Origin: Sphingobacterium cavernae
Lineage (GTDB): Bacteria; Bacteroidota; Bacteroidia; Sphingobacteriales; Sphingobacteriaceae
Length of the DNA stretch: 64,000 nt
Direction: 5' to 3'
Assembly: GCF_008520265.1 (NCBI RefSeq)
Contig: NZ_VIQM01000040.1
Location: forward strand, 1-64,000
Part shown: piece by piece, positions 1 to 8,427 of the stretch
How the letters are laid out: each line of letters begins with the position of its first letter
Position numbering within the stretch: the first letter of the stretch is position 1
The notes under the pieces: generated by a model
The model's database searches: none
Seen by the model: the letters and a program-made list of their open reading frames with translations, nothing else
What the model was told of the DNA's origin: nothing
Position numbers and translations under genes: made by a program

Positions 1-2
1 GA

Positions 3-98
3 AAAGACAGAGCCATAAAATGGATGTCAGAGATTTCCGAAAGAAGTCCGCATCTGTTTGAACACTGGTATATAGGGATAAAGTTGTCGGTTGGATAA
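3..98 (+). CDS. Group II intron maturase/reverse transcriptase, C-terminal fragment
   Basis: The reading frame enters from the window edge and ends at TAA 96-98. Its residues include the motif SPHLFEHW, which resembles the H/P-L-F-x-H-W tail common at the C-terminus of bacterial group II intron RT-maturases, just upstream of domain V. Only the extreme C-terminus is visible, so it cannot be said whether the protein is intact. The position immediately before domain V is exactly where an intron-encoded ORF in domain IV should end, which supports the call independently of the short protein match. Confidence 0.7.
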   Translation, partial: KDRAIKWMSEISERSPHLFEHWYIGIKLSVG

Positions 99-101
99 TA
101 A

Positions 102-135
102 GAGCCGTGTAAAGGGAGATCTTTACGCACGGTTC
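102..135 (+). ncRNA. Group II intron domain V
   Basis: A 34-nt hairpin starts GAGCCGTGT and ends GCACGGTTC. Its two arms pair around a GGAGA-type tetraloop region, and the AGC triad sits at positions 103-105. This is the catalytic core helix of group II introns. A GTGAGAGG segment and a domain VI-like stem follow. Length and sequence are close to the canonical element. Confidence 0.88.
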
Positions 136-174
136 TGTGAGAGGTTTGGACTGAAATGTCCTTATCTACTCGAC

Positions 175-960
175 TAGTACCCTGTTTCTCTATTTTCTAC
201 AGGGGAAGGTCTGAATGTTAGAATGGCAAAGGAACCAATAAGTTTATGACGAAGCGCTAAAAGCCGAACCACTTAAGAGAACTGCTTAAATGAGGGTAGG
301 TCGGAAACTGATAGTAAAATGCAAGAGGAGCTTAGCTGAGTCGTGCAACGAAGTGGACACAATGCCTGAGGTTTTTTTTAGTAATACTATGCTGGAAGAG
401 ATATTACACATCCTAAATGTCAAACACGCAGTTGATCGTGTCATCTCTAATGGAGGTGCTAGCGGAGTTGATGGTATGCAGATCGATAATCTTCGTGACT
501 ACCTTAACACGCACTGGCAATCCCTGCGATCGGATATTCTCTCTGGCACTTACCGCCCACAAGCTGTTCGGAAAGTAGAGATTCCCAAAGCAAGTGGGGG
601 CAAGCGTATGCTGGGTATCCCCACGGTCATCGACCGTGTGATTCAGCAAAGCATTTCCCAATGACTTGGGTTAAAGTATGAGGGTGATTTTCGCGACAAC
701 AGCTACGGCTTCCGTCCGAATCGTAATGTGCTCATCAGGCCGTCCTTAAAGCGCAATATTATCTGAACTTGGACTACACGTGGGTCGTTGAACTTGATTT
801 GGAGCAATTCTTCGATCAAGTGAACCACGACAAACTGATGCATCTTTTGAGCAAGAAGATTACGGATCGTGGAGTCCTAGCCCTGATCGGGAAATACCTT
901 CGTTGTGGGATTATGGATCATGGTCTTGAACAAAGGCGAACCAAGGGCACACCACAGGGC
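175..960 (+). mobile_element. Truncated group II intron, 5'/RT half
   Basis: From about 190 to 360 the DNA is non-coding, purine-rich and structured. It resembles the ribozyme domains that precede an intron-encoded RT, for example the run of GAAGCGCTAAAAGCCGAACC. The RT pseudogene follows. I see no GTGYG-type 5' end near 175, and the 5' RNA segment is much shorter than the several hundred bases usual in such introns, so it is probably 5'-truncated. The element stops abruptly at about 960, inside the RT motif GTPQG, where susD sequence begins. Confidence 0.65.
290..960 (+). pseudogene. Group II intron reverse transcriptase, degenerate and truncated
   Basis: The translation shows RT features: a GGASGVDGM motif, the GKRMLGIPTVIDRVIQQ block, NSYGFRPNRN, VVELDLEQFFDQVNHD (the first catalytic-Asp block) and GTPQG. 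Three lesions are visible. TGA at 662-664 stands where a Trp codon (TGG) is expected. A one-base deletion near 731-733 shifts the frame (NRNV then HQAV). The gene ends at about 960, before the YADD catalytic motif, so it cannot encode an active enzyme. The start is uncertain: ATG 290 is possible, but ATG 362 is nearer the first RT-like residues. The sequence is GC-richer than the neighbouring genes, as expected for an imported element. Confidence 0.85.
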
Positions 961-1883
961 ATGGTCCAGAGGCATTATTGGTATCTAAACATGCTATAAA
1001 CCCTAATGGATCAGCGGATAATGCGAATGTAGGTGATATGTTGAGTGGTATTTATGCTGCTCCCGTAAGTTGTTGTGGTTTTTATCAACCTACAATAGAT
1101 TTAGTGAATGCTTATCGAGTAGATGCAAATGGCTTACCTTATTTGGATGGTGAATACAGAACAAGTCCTTATGTTTCTGATTATGGCCTTACGGCAGCTC
1201 AAAAAGAAAGTTATAAGTTGGATGTGACGCTGCGAGTGGATCCTCGCTTGGACTATACGGTAGGTAGACGTGGCGTTCCATTTTTAGATTACGGAATAAT
1301 GCCTGGTTATGCTTGGATACGTAAATCTGAGGGGTATTTACAACCTGATGCAGGCCCTTTCGTAGGTATAAAAACTATGATTAAGGAAAGTCAATTTGGG
1401 AACAATGCTGTAGCAGGAGAAAGTTATATTACGGGTTTGGATGTCAACATAATGCGTTTAGCTGATGTTTATTTAATGGCAGCTGAATGTGCAATAGAAT
1501 TAAATGATTTACAAACAGCGCTAACCTATGTGAATGCCGTACGTAACCGTGCAGCCAAACTTCCTGCAAAAATGTTTAATGGTAAACCTGTGGCAAATTA
1601 CCAAGTGAAGCCCTATCCTAATTTCTCAAGTCAAGATTATGCACGTAAAGCAGTTAGAATGGAACGTAGACTGGAACTGGCAATGGAAGGTCACCGCTTT
1701 TTTGACTTAGTGCGTTGGGGTATAGCAAAGAGTGTACTTGAAACCTATTCTAACTTTGAGGGGACATATATTCCTTTCTTTAGAGGATTAGTATACAATC
1801 CACACAATGATTATTTCCCGATACCACAGACCGAAATCGATCGTAGTGGAGGAACACTTAAACAAAACGAAGGTTATTATTAA
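961..1883 (+). pseudogene. RagB/SusD family outer-membrane nutrient-binding protein, C-terminal half
   Basis: About 305 codons of a SusD-like protein remain. The region NIMRLADVYLMAAECAIELN, the TPR-like ALTYVNAVRNRA segment, the RRLELAMEGHRFFDLVRWG motif and a C-terminus ending PIPQTEIDRSGGTLKQNEGYY are typical of the family. SusD proteins are normally 500-600 aa lipoproteins that cap a TonB-dependent SusC transporter. Here the signal peptide and N-terminal half are missing, because homology begins at about 961, directly at the end of the RT fragment. The only possible start (TTG 978) is implausible. No susC is present in the window. A terminator follows the stop codon. Confidence 0.88.
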
Positions 1884-1892
1884 TCATTTTAC

Positions 1893-1920
1893 AGCCTTTC
1901 CGAATCGGAAAGGCTTTTTT
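1893..1920 (+). terminator. Intrinsic terminator after susD remnant
   Basis: A perfect 10-bp stem (1893-1902 with 1906-1915) has a 3-nt loop and is followed by a T-run to 1920. It lies ten bases after the susD stop. Confidence 0.9.
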
Positions 1921-1978
1921 ACAACAATATAACGATGAAGCTTTAGTGTTCCACGACATAAATTCCGACCTTTGTGCT

Positions 1979-2635
1979 ATGAAATTATCTCCAGTAAAAG
2001 CTGTATTATTTGATTTGGATGGCACATTAATCGATTCCGAACACTTTTATTTTAGCAATTGGTCTCCAATATTGTTCGAACAATTTAATTTAGATATTAC
2101 TTACGAAGATTGGATTCGTGATTTTGCTGGCCATACACTTGTTCGGAATGTTGCCTTTCTAAAAGAGAAATTCGGTATTGATACCACGCAGGAATTCATG
2201 TGGACATCGACCCGAGCCAATTATGCGAAGGCGGATATGACGACGATACGATTGATGCCTCATGCTAAGGAAATACTAGATTTATTAAAAAATAAAGGAC
2301 TACGAATTGCTTTAGTGACATCCAGCTATAGTACTACAGTGCAAACGGTGTTAGGTCATCACAATCTCTTAGATTACTTCGAATTTTTTATCACACGTGA
2401 AGTTGTTGAAAATCCTAAGCCCAATCCGGAACCCTATCTTTTGGCGATAGAAAAATTAGGCTTTAGCAAACCTGAAATTGTTGCGATTGAAGATACGATC
2501 ACGGGATATACTGCGGCAACGGCAGCAGGATTAAATTGTGTTGCGGTAACGAAGCATGAAACAGAAATTAATCGTTTGTCGCATGCCAAATTTCTTATAA
2601 AAGATTTATCAAAACTTCCAGGTTTACTGCGTTAA
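1979..2635 (+). CDS. HAD-superfamily hydrolase (subfamily IA, beta-phosphoglucomutase/phosphatase-like)
   Basis: A 218-aa cytosolic protein with the full set of HAD motifs. Motif I is FDLDGTLID near residue 11, with nucleophile Asp and acid/base Asp. Motif II is the Thr/Ser of VTSSYS, motif III is the Lys in NPKPNPEPY, and motif IV is AIEDTITGY. The helical cap lies between motifs I and II. Subfamily IA members include phosphoglycolate phosphatase, beta-PGM and sugar-phosphate phosphatases; the substrate cannot be told from sequence. The ATG at 1979 is preferred over an upstream GTG (1946), because the family fold starts within a few residues of motif I. It is monocistronic between the susD terminator and a Dabb lipoprotein gene. 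Confidence 0.88.
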   Translation: MKLSPVKAVLFDLDGTLIDSEHFYFSNWSPILFEQFNLDITYEDWIRDFAGHTLVRNVAFLKEKFGIDTTQEFMWTSTRANYAKADMTTIRLMPHAKEILDLLKNKGLRIALVTSSYSTTVQTVLGHHNLLDYFEFFITREVVENPKPNPEPYLLAIEKLGFSKPEIVAIEDTITGYTAATAAGLNCVAVTKHETEINRLSHAKFLIKDLSKLPGLLR

Positions 2636-2692
2636 AATATTTTTTTAGTATCTTGCTGAAAACGAACTACCTAACAAAATTCTTAAATTATT

Positions 2693-3127
2693 ATGAAAAG
2701 AAGATTCTTTCTTGGTGCTGGAATCGCAGGGTTGTCTACAAGTCTGTTGGCCTCTTGCACAGCTACCAATTCAAAAGACGAAAAATTGGATGTAGCGAAC
2801 AGCAATGCAGCTGGTAATATTATTCATCAAGTCTATTTTTGGCTTAAAGAAGATATTACAGCAGATGAAGAAAAAGATTTTTTAAACTTTTTCAGCGCAT
2901 TAAAAACTATTCCTGGCATTAAAACTTTCATTGTTGGAAAGCCGGCACCTACAAATCCACGACCAGTCGTTGACAATTCATTCTCTTACAGCATTACGGT
3001 AACGTATGATGATTTGGACGCAATCAATGTTTATGAAGTACATCCTATTCACTTGGATGCCATTGAAAAATACAATAAATATTGGACGAAGGTTGAAGTA
3101 AAAGATTCGGAAATAATAGTTTTATAA
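2693..3127 (+). CDS. Dabb (stress-responsive A/B barrel) domain lipoprotein
   Basis: A 144-aa protein. The N-terminus is a lipoprotein/Tat-like signal (MKRRFFLGAGIAG...) ending in a lipobox LASC with Cys21, so a membrane-anchored periplasmic protein is expected. Residues about 43-144 form a Dabb domain: IIHQVYFWLKED at its start, a PGIKTFIVGKPA strand and a conserved HPIHLDAIEKY segment near the end. Dabb domains form small dimeric ferredoxin-like barrels. No reaction can be assigned. It is followed by a strong bidirectional terminator shared with the convergent S41 protease gene. Confidence 0.82.
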   Translation: MKRRFFLGAGIAGLSTSLLASCTATNSKDEKLDVANSNAAGNIIHQVYFWLKEDITADEEKDFLNFFSALKTIPGIKTFIVGKPAPTNPRPVVDNSFSYSITVTYDDLDAINVYEVHPIHLDAIEKYNKYWTKVEVKDSEIIVL

Positions 3128-3131
3128 TAAT

Positions 3132-3165
3132 AAAGCGCGGACTTAAATTTTTAAGTCCGCGCTTT
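3132..3165. terminator. Bidirectional terminator
   Basis: A perfect 14-bp GC-rich stem (3132-3145 with 3152-3165) has a 6-nt loop and lies between the convergent Dabb and S41 genes, 5 and 17 bases from their stops. The A/T ends of the stem give U-tracts on both strands. Confidence 0.88.
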
Positions 3166-3182
3166 GATTAATTTCCTTTTGA

Positions 3183-4709
3183 TTATTTAAGTTTTAAGGA
3201 TTCACTTTTGAATTTAAACATTCCCAGATCACTTGCTCTATTGCTCTCGATAGATTTTATGAGATGTGTGTTATTCACACGTTGCAAATCTTTTGCGGTC
3301 ATCGCAGAACGAGTACCAGCGGAATAAGTGCCATTTTTTATGTGATAAATTGCTTCTGCAATAAATCCTTCTTCTACGTCTCCAAAATCTTTAAGAAAGT
3401 CTTCTCTTGTCAATTTGTTGGGTACTAGACCACTGAAATAATCACCAAAATTGTCGGCATTATACATTTGGAAAGAGGTAGCATATAGATCTGCTGCAGC
3501 TTCTTTTTTGCCAATTGGATACCCCCAAAAACCTACAGGCTTACCGTACGTATTTTCTGAACCAATTACCTGAACGTTCATATATGGTTTTAAAGAATTG
3601 ATCAATAACTCACTCGCAGAAGCAGAAGAACTCGTAACCAAAAAATAGACATTTGTAAGCGCAAGATTTCCGATTTTTTTGAAATTGACTGGCGCGAAAC
3701 TTGACTTAAAATCTTCGTCTTCCATAAGAAATGAATTTAGTTTATAGTAATACATTCTTTTGTCCGTTGCTGTAGCAGGAGCGATTCTGTTTGCCAAATA
3801 TTCCGCTGTGGCAGTAGACCCGCCGCCATTATATCTGAGGTCTATGATAAGATTTTTTACTTCTTGAGATTCAAATGTTGAAAACAAGTTGTTGAAGCTA
3901 GTGTACAGTGAAGTAGGTTCGTTTCTATTATTTAGTATACTGACGAAAGAGCTAAAAGCAAAATAGCCGACTTTATTGCCATCAATGTCTTTTACCCAAT
4001 TTGATAATATAGGATCAATTGAATATTGTACACTATTTAAGGTTTTTTCGAATTCTTGACCGTTAGGAGTTTTCCATTTTACAGTCATGGTCTCTGAATT
4101 TAATGCATCATTGATGCCTTTAAAATTTTGGGCTCTTTGAGTGTTGTAATCATATTTAGTATTTCCATTAATACTTAAGATACGATCTCCTCTGCGTAGA
4201 CCTGCTAAATAGGCATTGGAATTGAGGTCAACCATGCGTAAATATAAGTGTGCATTATTGTTATCTCTTGCAGATTCTTGAGTTTGTAAATACATTACAT
4301 ACAATCCATAACTCGTCGATCTCGCATTTTGTATTTCTTCACTTACTACGCCTTGTCTATCCAGGAAACTAAATCTGTCGATAGGTTTTCCTAAAGCATC
4401 CTTAGGTGTCATGCCGATTAGATAATCTAAAACATTCTCAGCTTTCTCATAATTTTTTGTGATGTTTCTAACTTTTACGGAATCCAGTAGATCATTAATA
4501 TTAGCAGGGACAATGTTATTTTGCCACAAAGAGAATAATTTTGTGAAATATAGAGTCGAATCTTTTAAATAAGCCTCTGCAGATTTATCCCAATTATTTG
4601 ATGGACCAACTGGTTCGGGCTCGGGTTCTGGAGTTGGGGTACTTGTTTTTTCGCAACTATTTAAAGTTATGAATGCAATAAGAGATAATGTAAATAGTAG
4701 ACCTTTCAT
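3183..4709 (-). CDS. S41 family peptidase (C-terminal processing protease-like), lipoprotein
   Basis: A 508-aa protein. Its lipoprotein signal ends at LNSC (Cys19) and is followed by a Pro/Glu-rich linker (TPTPEPEPEPVG). A PDZ-like domain lies around residues 145-220 (GLRRGDRILSINGN), then the S41 core: IIDLRYNGGGSTATAEYLA, and VTSSSASASELLINSLKPY carrying the catalytic Ser. S41 proteases trim C-termini of exported proteins. The N-terminal about 120 residues match the helical region seen in Bacteroidota S41 lipoproteins. Predicted location is the periplasmic face of a membrane. It is monocistronic. Its promoter must lie in the short AT-rich gap 4710-4796, where I could not identify a consensus. 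Confidence 0.9.
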   Translation of the reverse strand: MKGLLFTLSLIAFITLNSCEKTSTPTPEPEPEPVGPSNNWDKSAEAYLKDSTLYFTKLFSLWQNNIVPANINDLLDSVKVRNITKNYEKAENVLDYLIGMTPKDALGKPIDRFSFLDRQGVVSEEIQNARSTSYGLYVMYLQTQESARDNNNAHLYLRMVDLNSNAYLAGLRRGDRILSINGNTKYDYNTQRAQNFKGINDALNSETMTVKWKTPNGQEFEKTLNSVQYSIDPILSNWVKDIDGNKVGYFAFSSFVSILNNRNEPTSLYTSFNNLFSTFESQEVKNLIIDLRYNGGGSTATAEYLANRIAPATATDKRMYYYKLNSFLMEDEDFKSSFAPVNFKKIGNLALTNVYFLVTSSSASASELLINSLKPYMNVQVIGSENTYGKPVGFWGYPIGKKEAAADLYATSFQMYNADNFGDYFSGLVPNKLTREDFLKDFGDVEEGFIAEAIYHIKNGTYSAGTRSAMTAKDLQRVNNTHLIKSIESNRASDLGMFKFKSESLKLK

Positions 4710-4796
4710 TAGGAATGTAAATTAGTGGACTTTAGTTTATGTATTGAAATGTAAGTTAGCTATTTTTTTATAAAATTTTAATTTTCAAGTAAAAAA

Positions 4797-4827
4797 AACT
4801 CCCTTCCAGAATTTCTGAAAGGGAGTT
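4797..4827 (-). terminator. Terminator of the nrd operon
   Basis: A 9-bp stem (4797-4805 with 4819-4827), extended by internal CAGA/TCTG pairing, is followed on the minus strand by a T8 run. It lies 27 bases downstream of the nrdF stop. Confidence 0.9.
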
Positions 4828-4854
4828 AAAAATCGCTTTATTATATATATTTTC

Positions 4855-5841
4855 TTAAATATCTACGGAAGCATCCATCTCGAAATCATCGTGCATTAAG
4901 TGGACAATTTCAGTTGCTTTTTCGTAGTTGGTAGATTTCTTAGAGAAGAAATCATGTTGTGTTGTTTCTGTATTTAATCCATTCAATACGATTGGATTGA
5001 CTTGCTTCACTTCGAAGATTGGTTCAAAACCTAAGTTCATCAACGCTTTGTTACCATTGTAACGCACGTATTCTTTCACTTCAGCTGTCAAGCCAACTAC
5101 AGTATATAATTCTTCTGTATATTTTACTTCGTTTTCGTAAAGGTCATTTAACAATTTCAAGAACTTCGCTTTTACTTCCTCTTTGTTTGGCAATTTAGCA
5201 AAAACTTCTTGAGCAATTAAACCCACGAAAACACCGTGGATAGATTCGTCAGCTACGATTTTTTTGATAATATCCGCAGATGCTACCATTTGTCCTTGAC
5301 CACATAACCATAATGGCAAGAAGAAGCCTGAGTAAAACAAGAAAGATTCTAACAATACAGAAGCACCTAATGCCATGAATAATTCTTCATCCGAAGGATT
5401 TTCTTTATCAATAGCGCGATAATATTGGTCTATTGTTGAGGCTTTGAATTGTAAGAATTTATTTTGCGATACCCAACCAAATACATCATTGATCTCATTT
5501 GTAGTCGATACTGTAGAGAAGATAGTAGAATATGACTTTGCGTGAATTGCTTCCATCATACACATGTAAGACAATACCGCTTTATTTTGTAAAGAAGAGA
5601 TATGATCAATGATCTTTGGCATACCTGTGTGACTTTGAAGTGTATCCAATAAAGTCAATCCGCCTAAAGCTTTCTTGTAACATTCTTTCATGTCCCAGCT
5701 TAAACCTTTCCAACTGTCAATATCTTTGGAAGGAATGTATTCGGTATCAATCCAGAATTGCTTAATATTTTGTTCCCAAAACATTAAAGCGTAATCATTA
5801 TCAGGTGTATTCCAGTTTACTGCTGTATATTGCTTACTCAT
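4855..5841 (-). CDS. nrdF: Ribonucleoside-diphosphate reductase class Ib, beta (R2F) subunit
   Basis: A 328-aa ferritin-like subunit that houses the dimetal-tyrosyl radical cofactor for NrdE. All metal ligands expected from Salmonella NrdF are visible at matching spacing: Asp66, Glu97, His100, Glu165, Glu199 and His202, with the radical Tyr104 in HAKSYS. Because the carboxylate ligands are intact, this is a metal-dependent class Ib enzyme and not the metal-free NrdF2 type. With NrdI present, a Mn2-Tyr cofactor is likely. It is the last gene of nrdHIEF. The 89-bp gap after nrdE contains a strong hairpin and U-rich repeats, which may set the NrdE:NrdF ratio. Confidence 0.96.
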   Translation of the reverse strand: MSKQYTAVNWNTPDNDYALMFWEQNIKQFWIDTEYIPSKDIDSWKGLSWDMKECYKKALGGLTLLDTLQSHTGMPKIIDHISSLQNKAVLSYMCMMEAIHAKSYSTIFSTVSTTNEINDVFGWVSQNKFLQFKASTIDQYYRAIDKENPSDEELFMALGASVLLESFLFYSGFFLPLWLCGQGQMVASADIIKKIVADESIHGVFVGLIAQEVFAKLPNKEEVKAKFLKLLNDLYENEVKYTEELYTVVGLTAEVKEYVRYNGNKALMNLGFEPIFEVKQVNPIVLNGLNTETTQHDFFSKKSTNYEKATEIVHLMHDDFEMDASVDI

Positions 5842-5845
5842 TATT

Positions 5846-5911
5846 TGAAGTCAAAAAATTAAAAGTAAAAAGTCAAAAATATGAATAAGCTAAAGATTTA
5901 GCTTATTCATA
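5846..5911 (-). repeat. Hairpin plus U-rich heptad repeats in the nrdE-nrdF gap
   Basis: A perfect 15-bp inverted repeat (5880-5894 with 5897-5911, 2-nt loop) lies after nrdE. On the minus strand it is followed by T-rich 7-bp-periodic repeats of the form TTTTGAC/TTTTTAC, ending just before the nrdF start. Hairpin plus T-rich tail looks like a leaky terminator or an mRNA-processing site inside the operon. Confidence 0.75.
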
Positions 5912-5930
5912 TGATGTATAAAATTTTAGG

Positions 5931-8036
5931 TTATGCCGAGCATGAGATACACTCGTCGATCGAAGACTTGCGTGTGCGTGTGTAGTACAATGATTTCAAA
6001 CCCAATTTGTGCGCATAGATATAATATTTCGCCAAGTCACGTGTTGAATCTTTTGAATTCGTGTGAAGAATAGTCGAAACCCCTTGGTCGATGTGACGTT
6101 GGATTACAGAAATCAGTTTCAACACTTTCATTTGATCCATATCGTATGCCGACTTGAAGTAGAAATAATTATCATTTGTCAAGTAAGGCATAGGGTAGTA
6201 GGTCGTACTATCTCCGTATTCACGTACTTCGATGATGTCTACGATAGGCATTACAGATGCTGTAGCATTCATAATGTATGATGTCGATTGATTAGGAGCA
6301 ATAGCCAAGCGGTACGCGTGGTATATACCATGTTCTTGTACTTGTGCTTTTAAGTTGTTCCAATCTTCGATAGTAGGTACGTGAATGCCCTCAAACAATT
6401 CTTTTACTTTGTCTGTCTGTGGCAAATAATCTCTTTCTAAGTATTTGTCAAAATATGCGCCTGAAGCATAATCTGATTTTTCGAATCCTACGAAAGTACG
6501 TCCGCGCTCTTTAGCAATCTCCATTGAAGCTTCTAAAGAGTAATAGTTCATCATCATGAAGAATGTATTCGCAAAATCCAAGGCTTCACGAGATTCGTAC
6601 ATGATAAAGCTTTTCGCTAAGTAACCGTGTAAATTCATTGCTCCTAAACCTACAGAATGTAGTTCTCTGTTCGCTTTAGCGATAGAAGGTACCATAGCAA
6701 TATCGGTCACGTCAGAAACAACAGTAAGTGCGCGCATCGCTGTTTTCACAGATTCTTTGATACGCTTATTATCCATTACTGTAGCAATGTTCAGTGATCC
6801 TAAGTTACATGAGATACCATAACGGATTTGATCTTCTTTTCCGTAGATTTCAATATCTGAAACTTCAGATACTTGCATGATCTCTGTACACAGGTTAGAG
6901 AATTTTACTTTACCAATTCCATTCAACGCATGCGCACGGTTGGTATTCTCTTTGAAGAAAATATATGGATAGCCAGATTCTTTTTGAGTCTGTGCTATTT
7001 TCACTAACAAGTGACGTGCATTGACTTTCTTTTTCTTCACATTTGCATTGGTAATCAATTCATCATACCATTGATCCATGTCCATTTCATCCAAATACTG
7101 ACCGTATTCTTGGTATACTGTATGTGGATAGATCAAGTAGCAAGGTTCATCTTTTTCAGCTAATTCCATGAATTTGTCTGGAACGATGATACCGATAGAA
7201 AGTGATTTGATACGTACCTTCTCGTCCACGTTGATTTTCTTACAGTCTAAGAATTCTTCGATGTCAGAGTGGAAAATATTTAAGTACACTGCTCCAGCAC
7301 CAGGACGTTGACCCAATTGGTTGGCATATGAGAATGTATCTTCCATGATTTTCATGATTGGAAGAACACCTCCTGCGCGACCGTCTACGCCTTTGATAGC
7401 TTCGCCACGTGCACGAATTTTAGAAATATTGAATGAAACACCGCCACCGATAGATGATAATTTCATTGCAGAATCTACTGCATAACCAATACCATTCAAG
7501 TTGTCACCGATTTCATCTAAGAAACAGGAAACCAATTCACCAGAACGTTTTTTACCAGCATTCAAGAATGTCGGGGTAGCAGGCTGATATTCTTGATTGA
7601 TCATAATTTCGGCATACTCGATAGCTTTCTGTACACCTTCTTCTCTAGCTAAAAATAGCGAAACAGCAACAACGCGATCTTCATAGCGCTCTAAAAATTT
7701 CTCACCTGAGTCATCACGGAGTGCATAACTTTGGAAGAACTTGAAAGCAGCCATAAAAGATGCAAAACGGAATTTTTTTGCGCCTACATATTTGTAAACT
7801 TGTTCCATTTCTTCAAATGTAAACCATTCGTAGAAATTGATGTAATAATTGTGCTCAATAAGATAATCAACTTTTTCTTTAAGCGTGTAAAAGAATACTG
7901 TATTCTTATTCACATACTCTAAGAAATAAGCACGAACAGCTTCCTTGTCTTTGTGCAAGCTGTACTCGTCCTCATGTTTGATCATGATTTCGTTATTAAG
8001 CAATATCCAGTTTTTTGCTACCTCGTTTGCTATCAT
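5931..8036 (-). CDS. nrdE: Ribonucleoside-diphosphate reductase class Ib, alpha subunit
   Basis: A 701-aa catalytic subunit reducing NDPs to dNDPs. The opening residues (NEVAKNWILLNNEIMIK) align from memory with Bacillus NrdE, which supports the ATG at 8036. Active-site residues are Cys171 (GELVSCF) and Cys410 (ISCNLGSLN) for the redox pair, and the N-x-C-x-E motif at Asn381, Cys383 and Glu385 for the radical site. The C-terminus ends SIDECISCSA, with the CxxC used to re-reduce the enzyme. It lacks an ATP-cone, as class Ib does. The start lies 41 bases inside nrdI in another frame, so translation of the two is probably coupled. Confidence 0.96.
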   Translation of the reverse strand: MIANEVAKNWILLNNEIMIKHEDEYSLHKDKEAVRAYFLEYVNKNTVFFYTLKEKVDYLIEHNYYINFYEWFTFEEMEQVYKYVGAKKFRFASFMAAFKFFQSYALRDDSGEKFLERYEDRVVAVSLFLAREEGVQKAIEYAEIMINQEYQPATPTFLNAGKKRSGELVSCFLDEIGDNLNGIGYAVDSAMKLSSIGGGVSFNISKIRARGEAIKGVDGRAGGVLPIMKIMEDTFSYANQLGQRPGAGAVYLNIFHSDIEEFLDCKKINVDEKVRIKSLSIGIIVPDKFMELAEKDEPCYLIYPHTVYQEYGQYLDEMDMDQWYDELITNANVKKKKVNARHLLVKIAQTQKESGYPYIFFKENTNRAHALNGIGKVKFSNLCTEIMQVSEVSDIEIYGKEDQIRYGISCNLGSLNIATVMDNKRIKESVKTAMRALTVVSDVTDIAMVPSIAKANRELHSVGLGAMNLHGYLAKSFIMYESREALDFANTFFMMMNYYSLEASMEIAKERGRTFVGFEKSDYASGAYFDKYLERDYLPQTDKVKELFEGIHVPTIEDWNNLKAQVQEHGIYHAYRLAIAPNQSTSYIMNATASVMPIVDIIEVREYGDSTTYYPMPYLTNDNYFYFKSAYDMDQMKVLKLISVIQRHIDQGVSTILHTNSKDSTRDLAKYYIYAHKLGLKSLYYTRTRKSSIDECISCSA

Positions 8037-8400
8037 AATATTGATTCTTAATTATGTCTATAAATTGATTAATGTCTTCCATTGTTCCCGAAAGCTCAAA
8101 TTTAAAAGCCAACGGAATTTCGAATAATGCAGCTACTTTATCGCCCGCCACACCAAAATTTCTGCCCCAATTGCGGTTGCCGCTGGAAGTTACAGAAAAT
8201 AGTTTTGTGCTATTTTTCGATGCAAAATCTTCTGTTATCGCAGGAATCTGACCAAAATTAGTCGTAAAGGTGACTAAGTGACCTTCCTCCTCGATGTGCA
8301 TATCTTTTTGTATGCGAATCGCTGTCCATCCAGTAATCTGTACGACTTTATCGATAAAGCGTTGTACATTTCCTGTTTTTGTGTCGTAATATAATACCAT
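7996..8400 (-). CDS. nrdI: NrdI flavodoxin-like maturase
   Basis: A 134-aa protein of the NrdI family: VLYYDTKTGNVQRFIDKV at the N-terminus forms the FMN phosphate loop, followed by the FTTNFGQIP loop and VTSSGNRNWGRNFGVAGDKV, the family signature. NrdI supplies oxidant for assembling the Mn2-Tyr radical in NrdF. It sits between nrdH and nrdE, and its 3' end overlaps nrdE by 41 bases. Confidence 0.95.
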   Translation of the reverse strand: MVLYYDTKTGNVQRFIDKVVQITGWTAIRIQKDMHIEEEGHLVTFTTNFGQIPAITEDFASKNSTKLFSVTSSGNRNWGRNFGVAGDKVAALFEIPLAFKFELSGTMEDINQFIDIIKNQYYDSKRGSKKLDIA

Positions 8401-8427
8401 AGATAGGTAGTTCTAATGATAAATATT

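Larger units (their letters stand above)
1..174 (+). mobile_element. 3' end of a group II intron
   Basis: The segment holds, in order, the last 31 codons of a group II intron maturase (3-98), a 34-nt domain V (102-135) and a domain VI-like stem ending near position 174. The exact 3' splice boundary is not certain. The rest of this intron lies outside the window. The next sequence is not host DNA but the 5'/RT portion of another (or the same) intron, so the order here is 3' half then 5' half. Confidence 0.8.

Noticed and set aside
413..661. Antisense ORF opposite the RT pseudogene
   Set aside because: A shadow of the coding frame on the other strand, with no protein features. The same applies to the many other long frames opposite or inside real genes, such as 51609-52121 and 57584-57949.
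978..1883. Functional short SusD protein starting at TTG 978
   Set aside because: There is no signal peptide or lipobox, the N-terminal half is missing, and homology begins upstream of the TTG at an abrupt join with RT sequence.
1946..1978. HAD hydrolase start at GTG 1946
   Set aside because: The upstream residues show no family similarity, and the ATG at 1979 places motif I at the usual distance from the N-terminus.
4855..5841. Metal-free (DOPA-radical) NrdF
   Set aside because: In that subclass several metal-binding Glu are replaced. Here all expected carboxylates and His are present.
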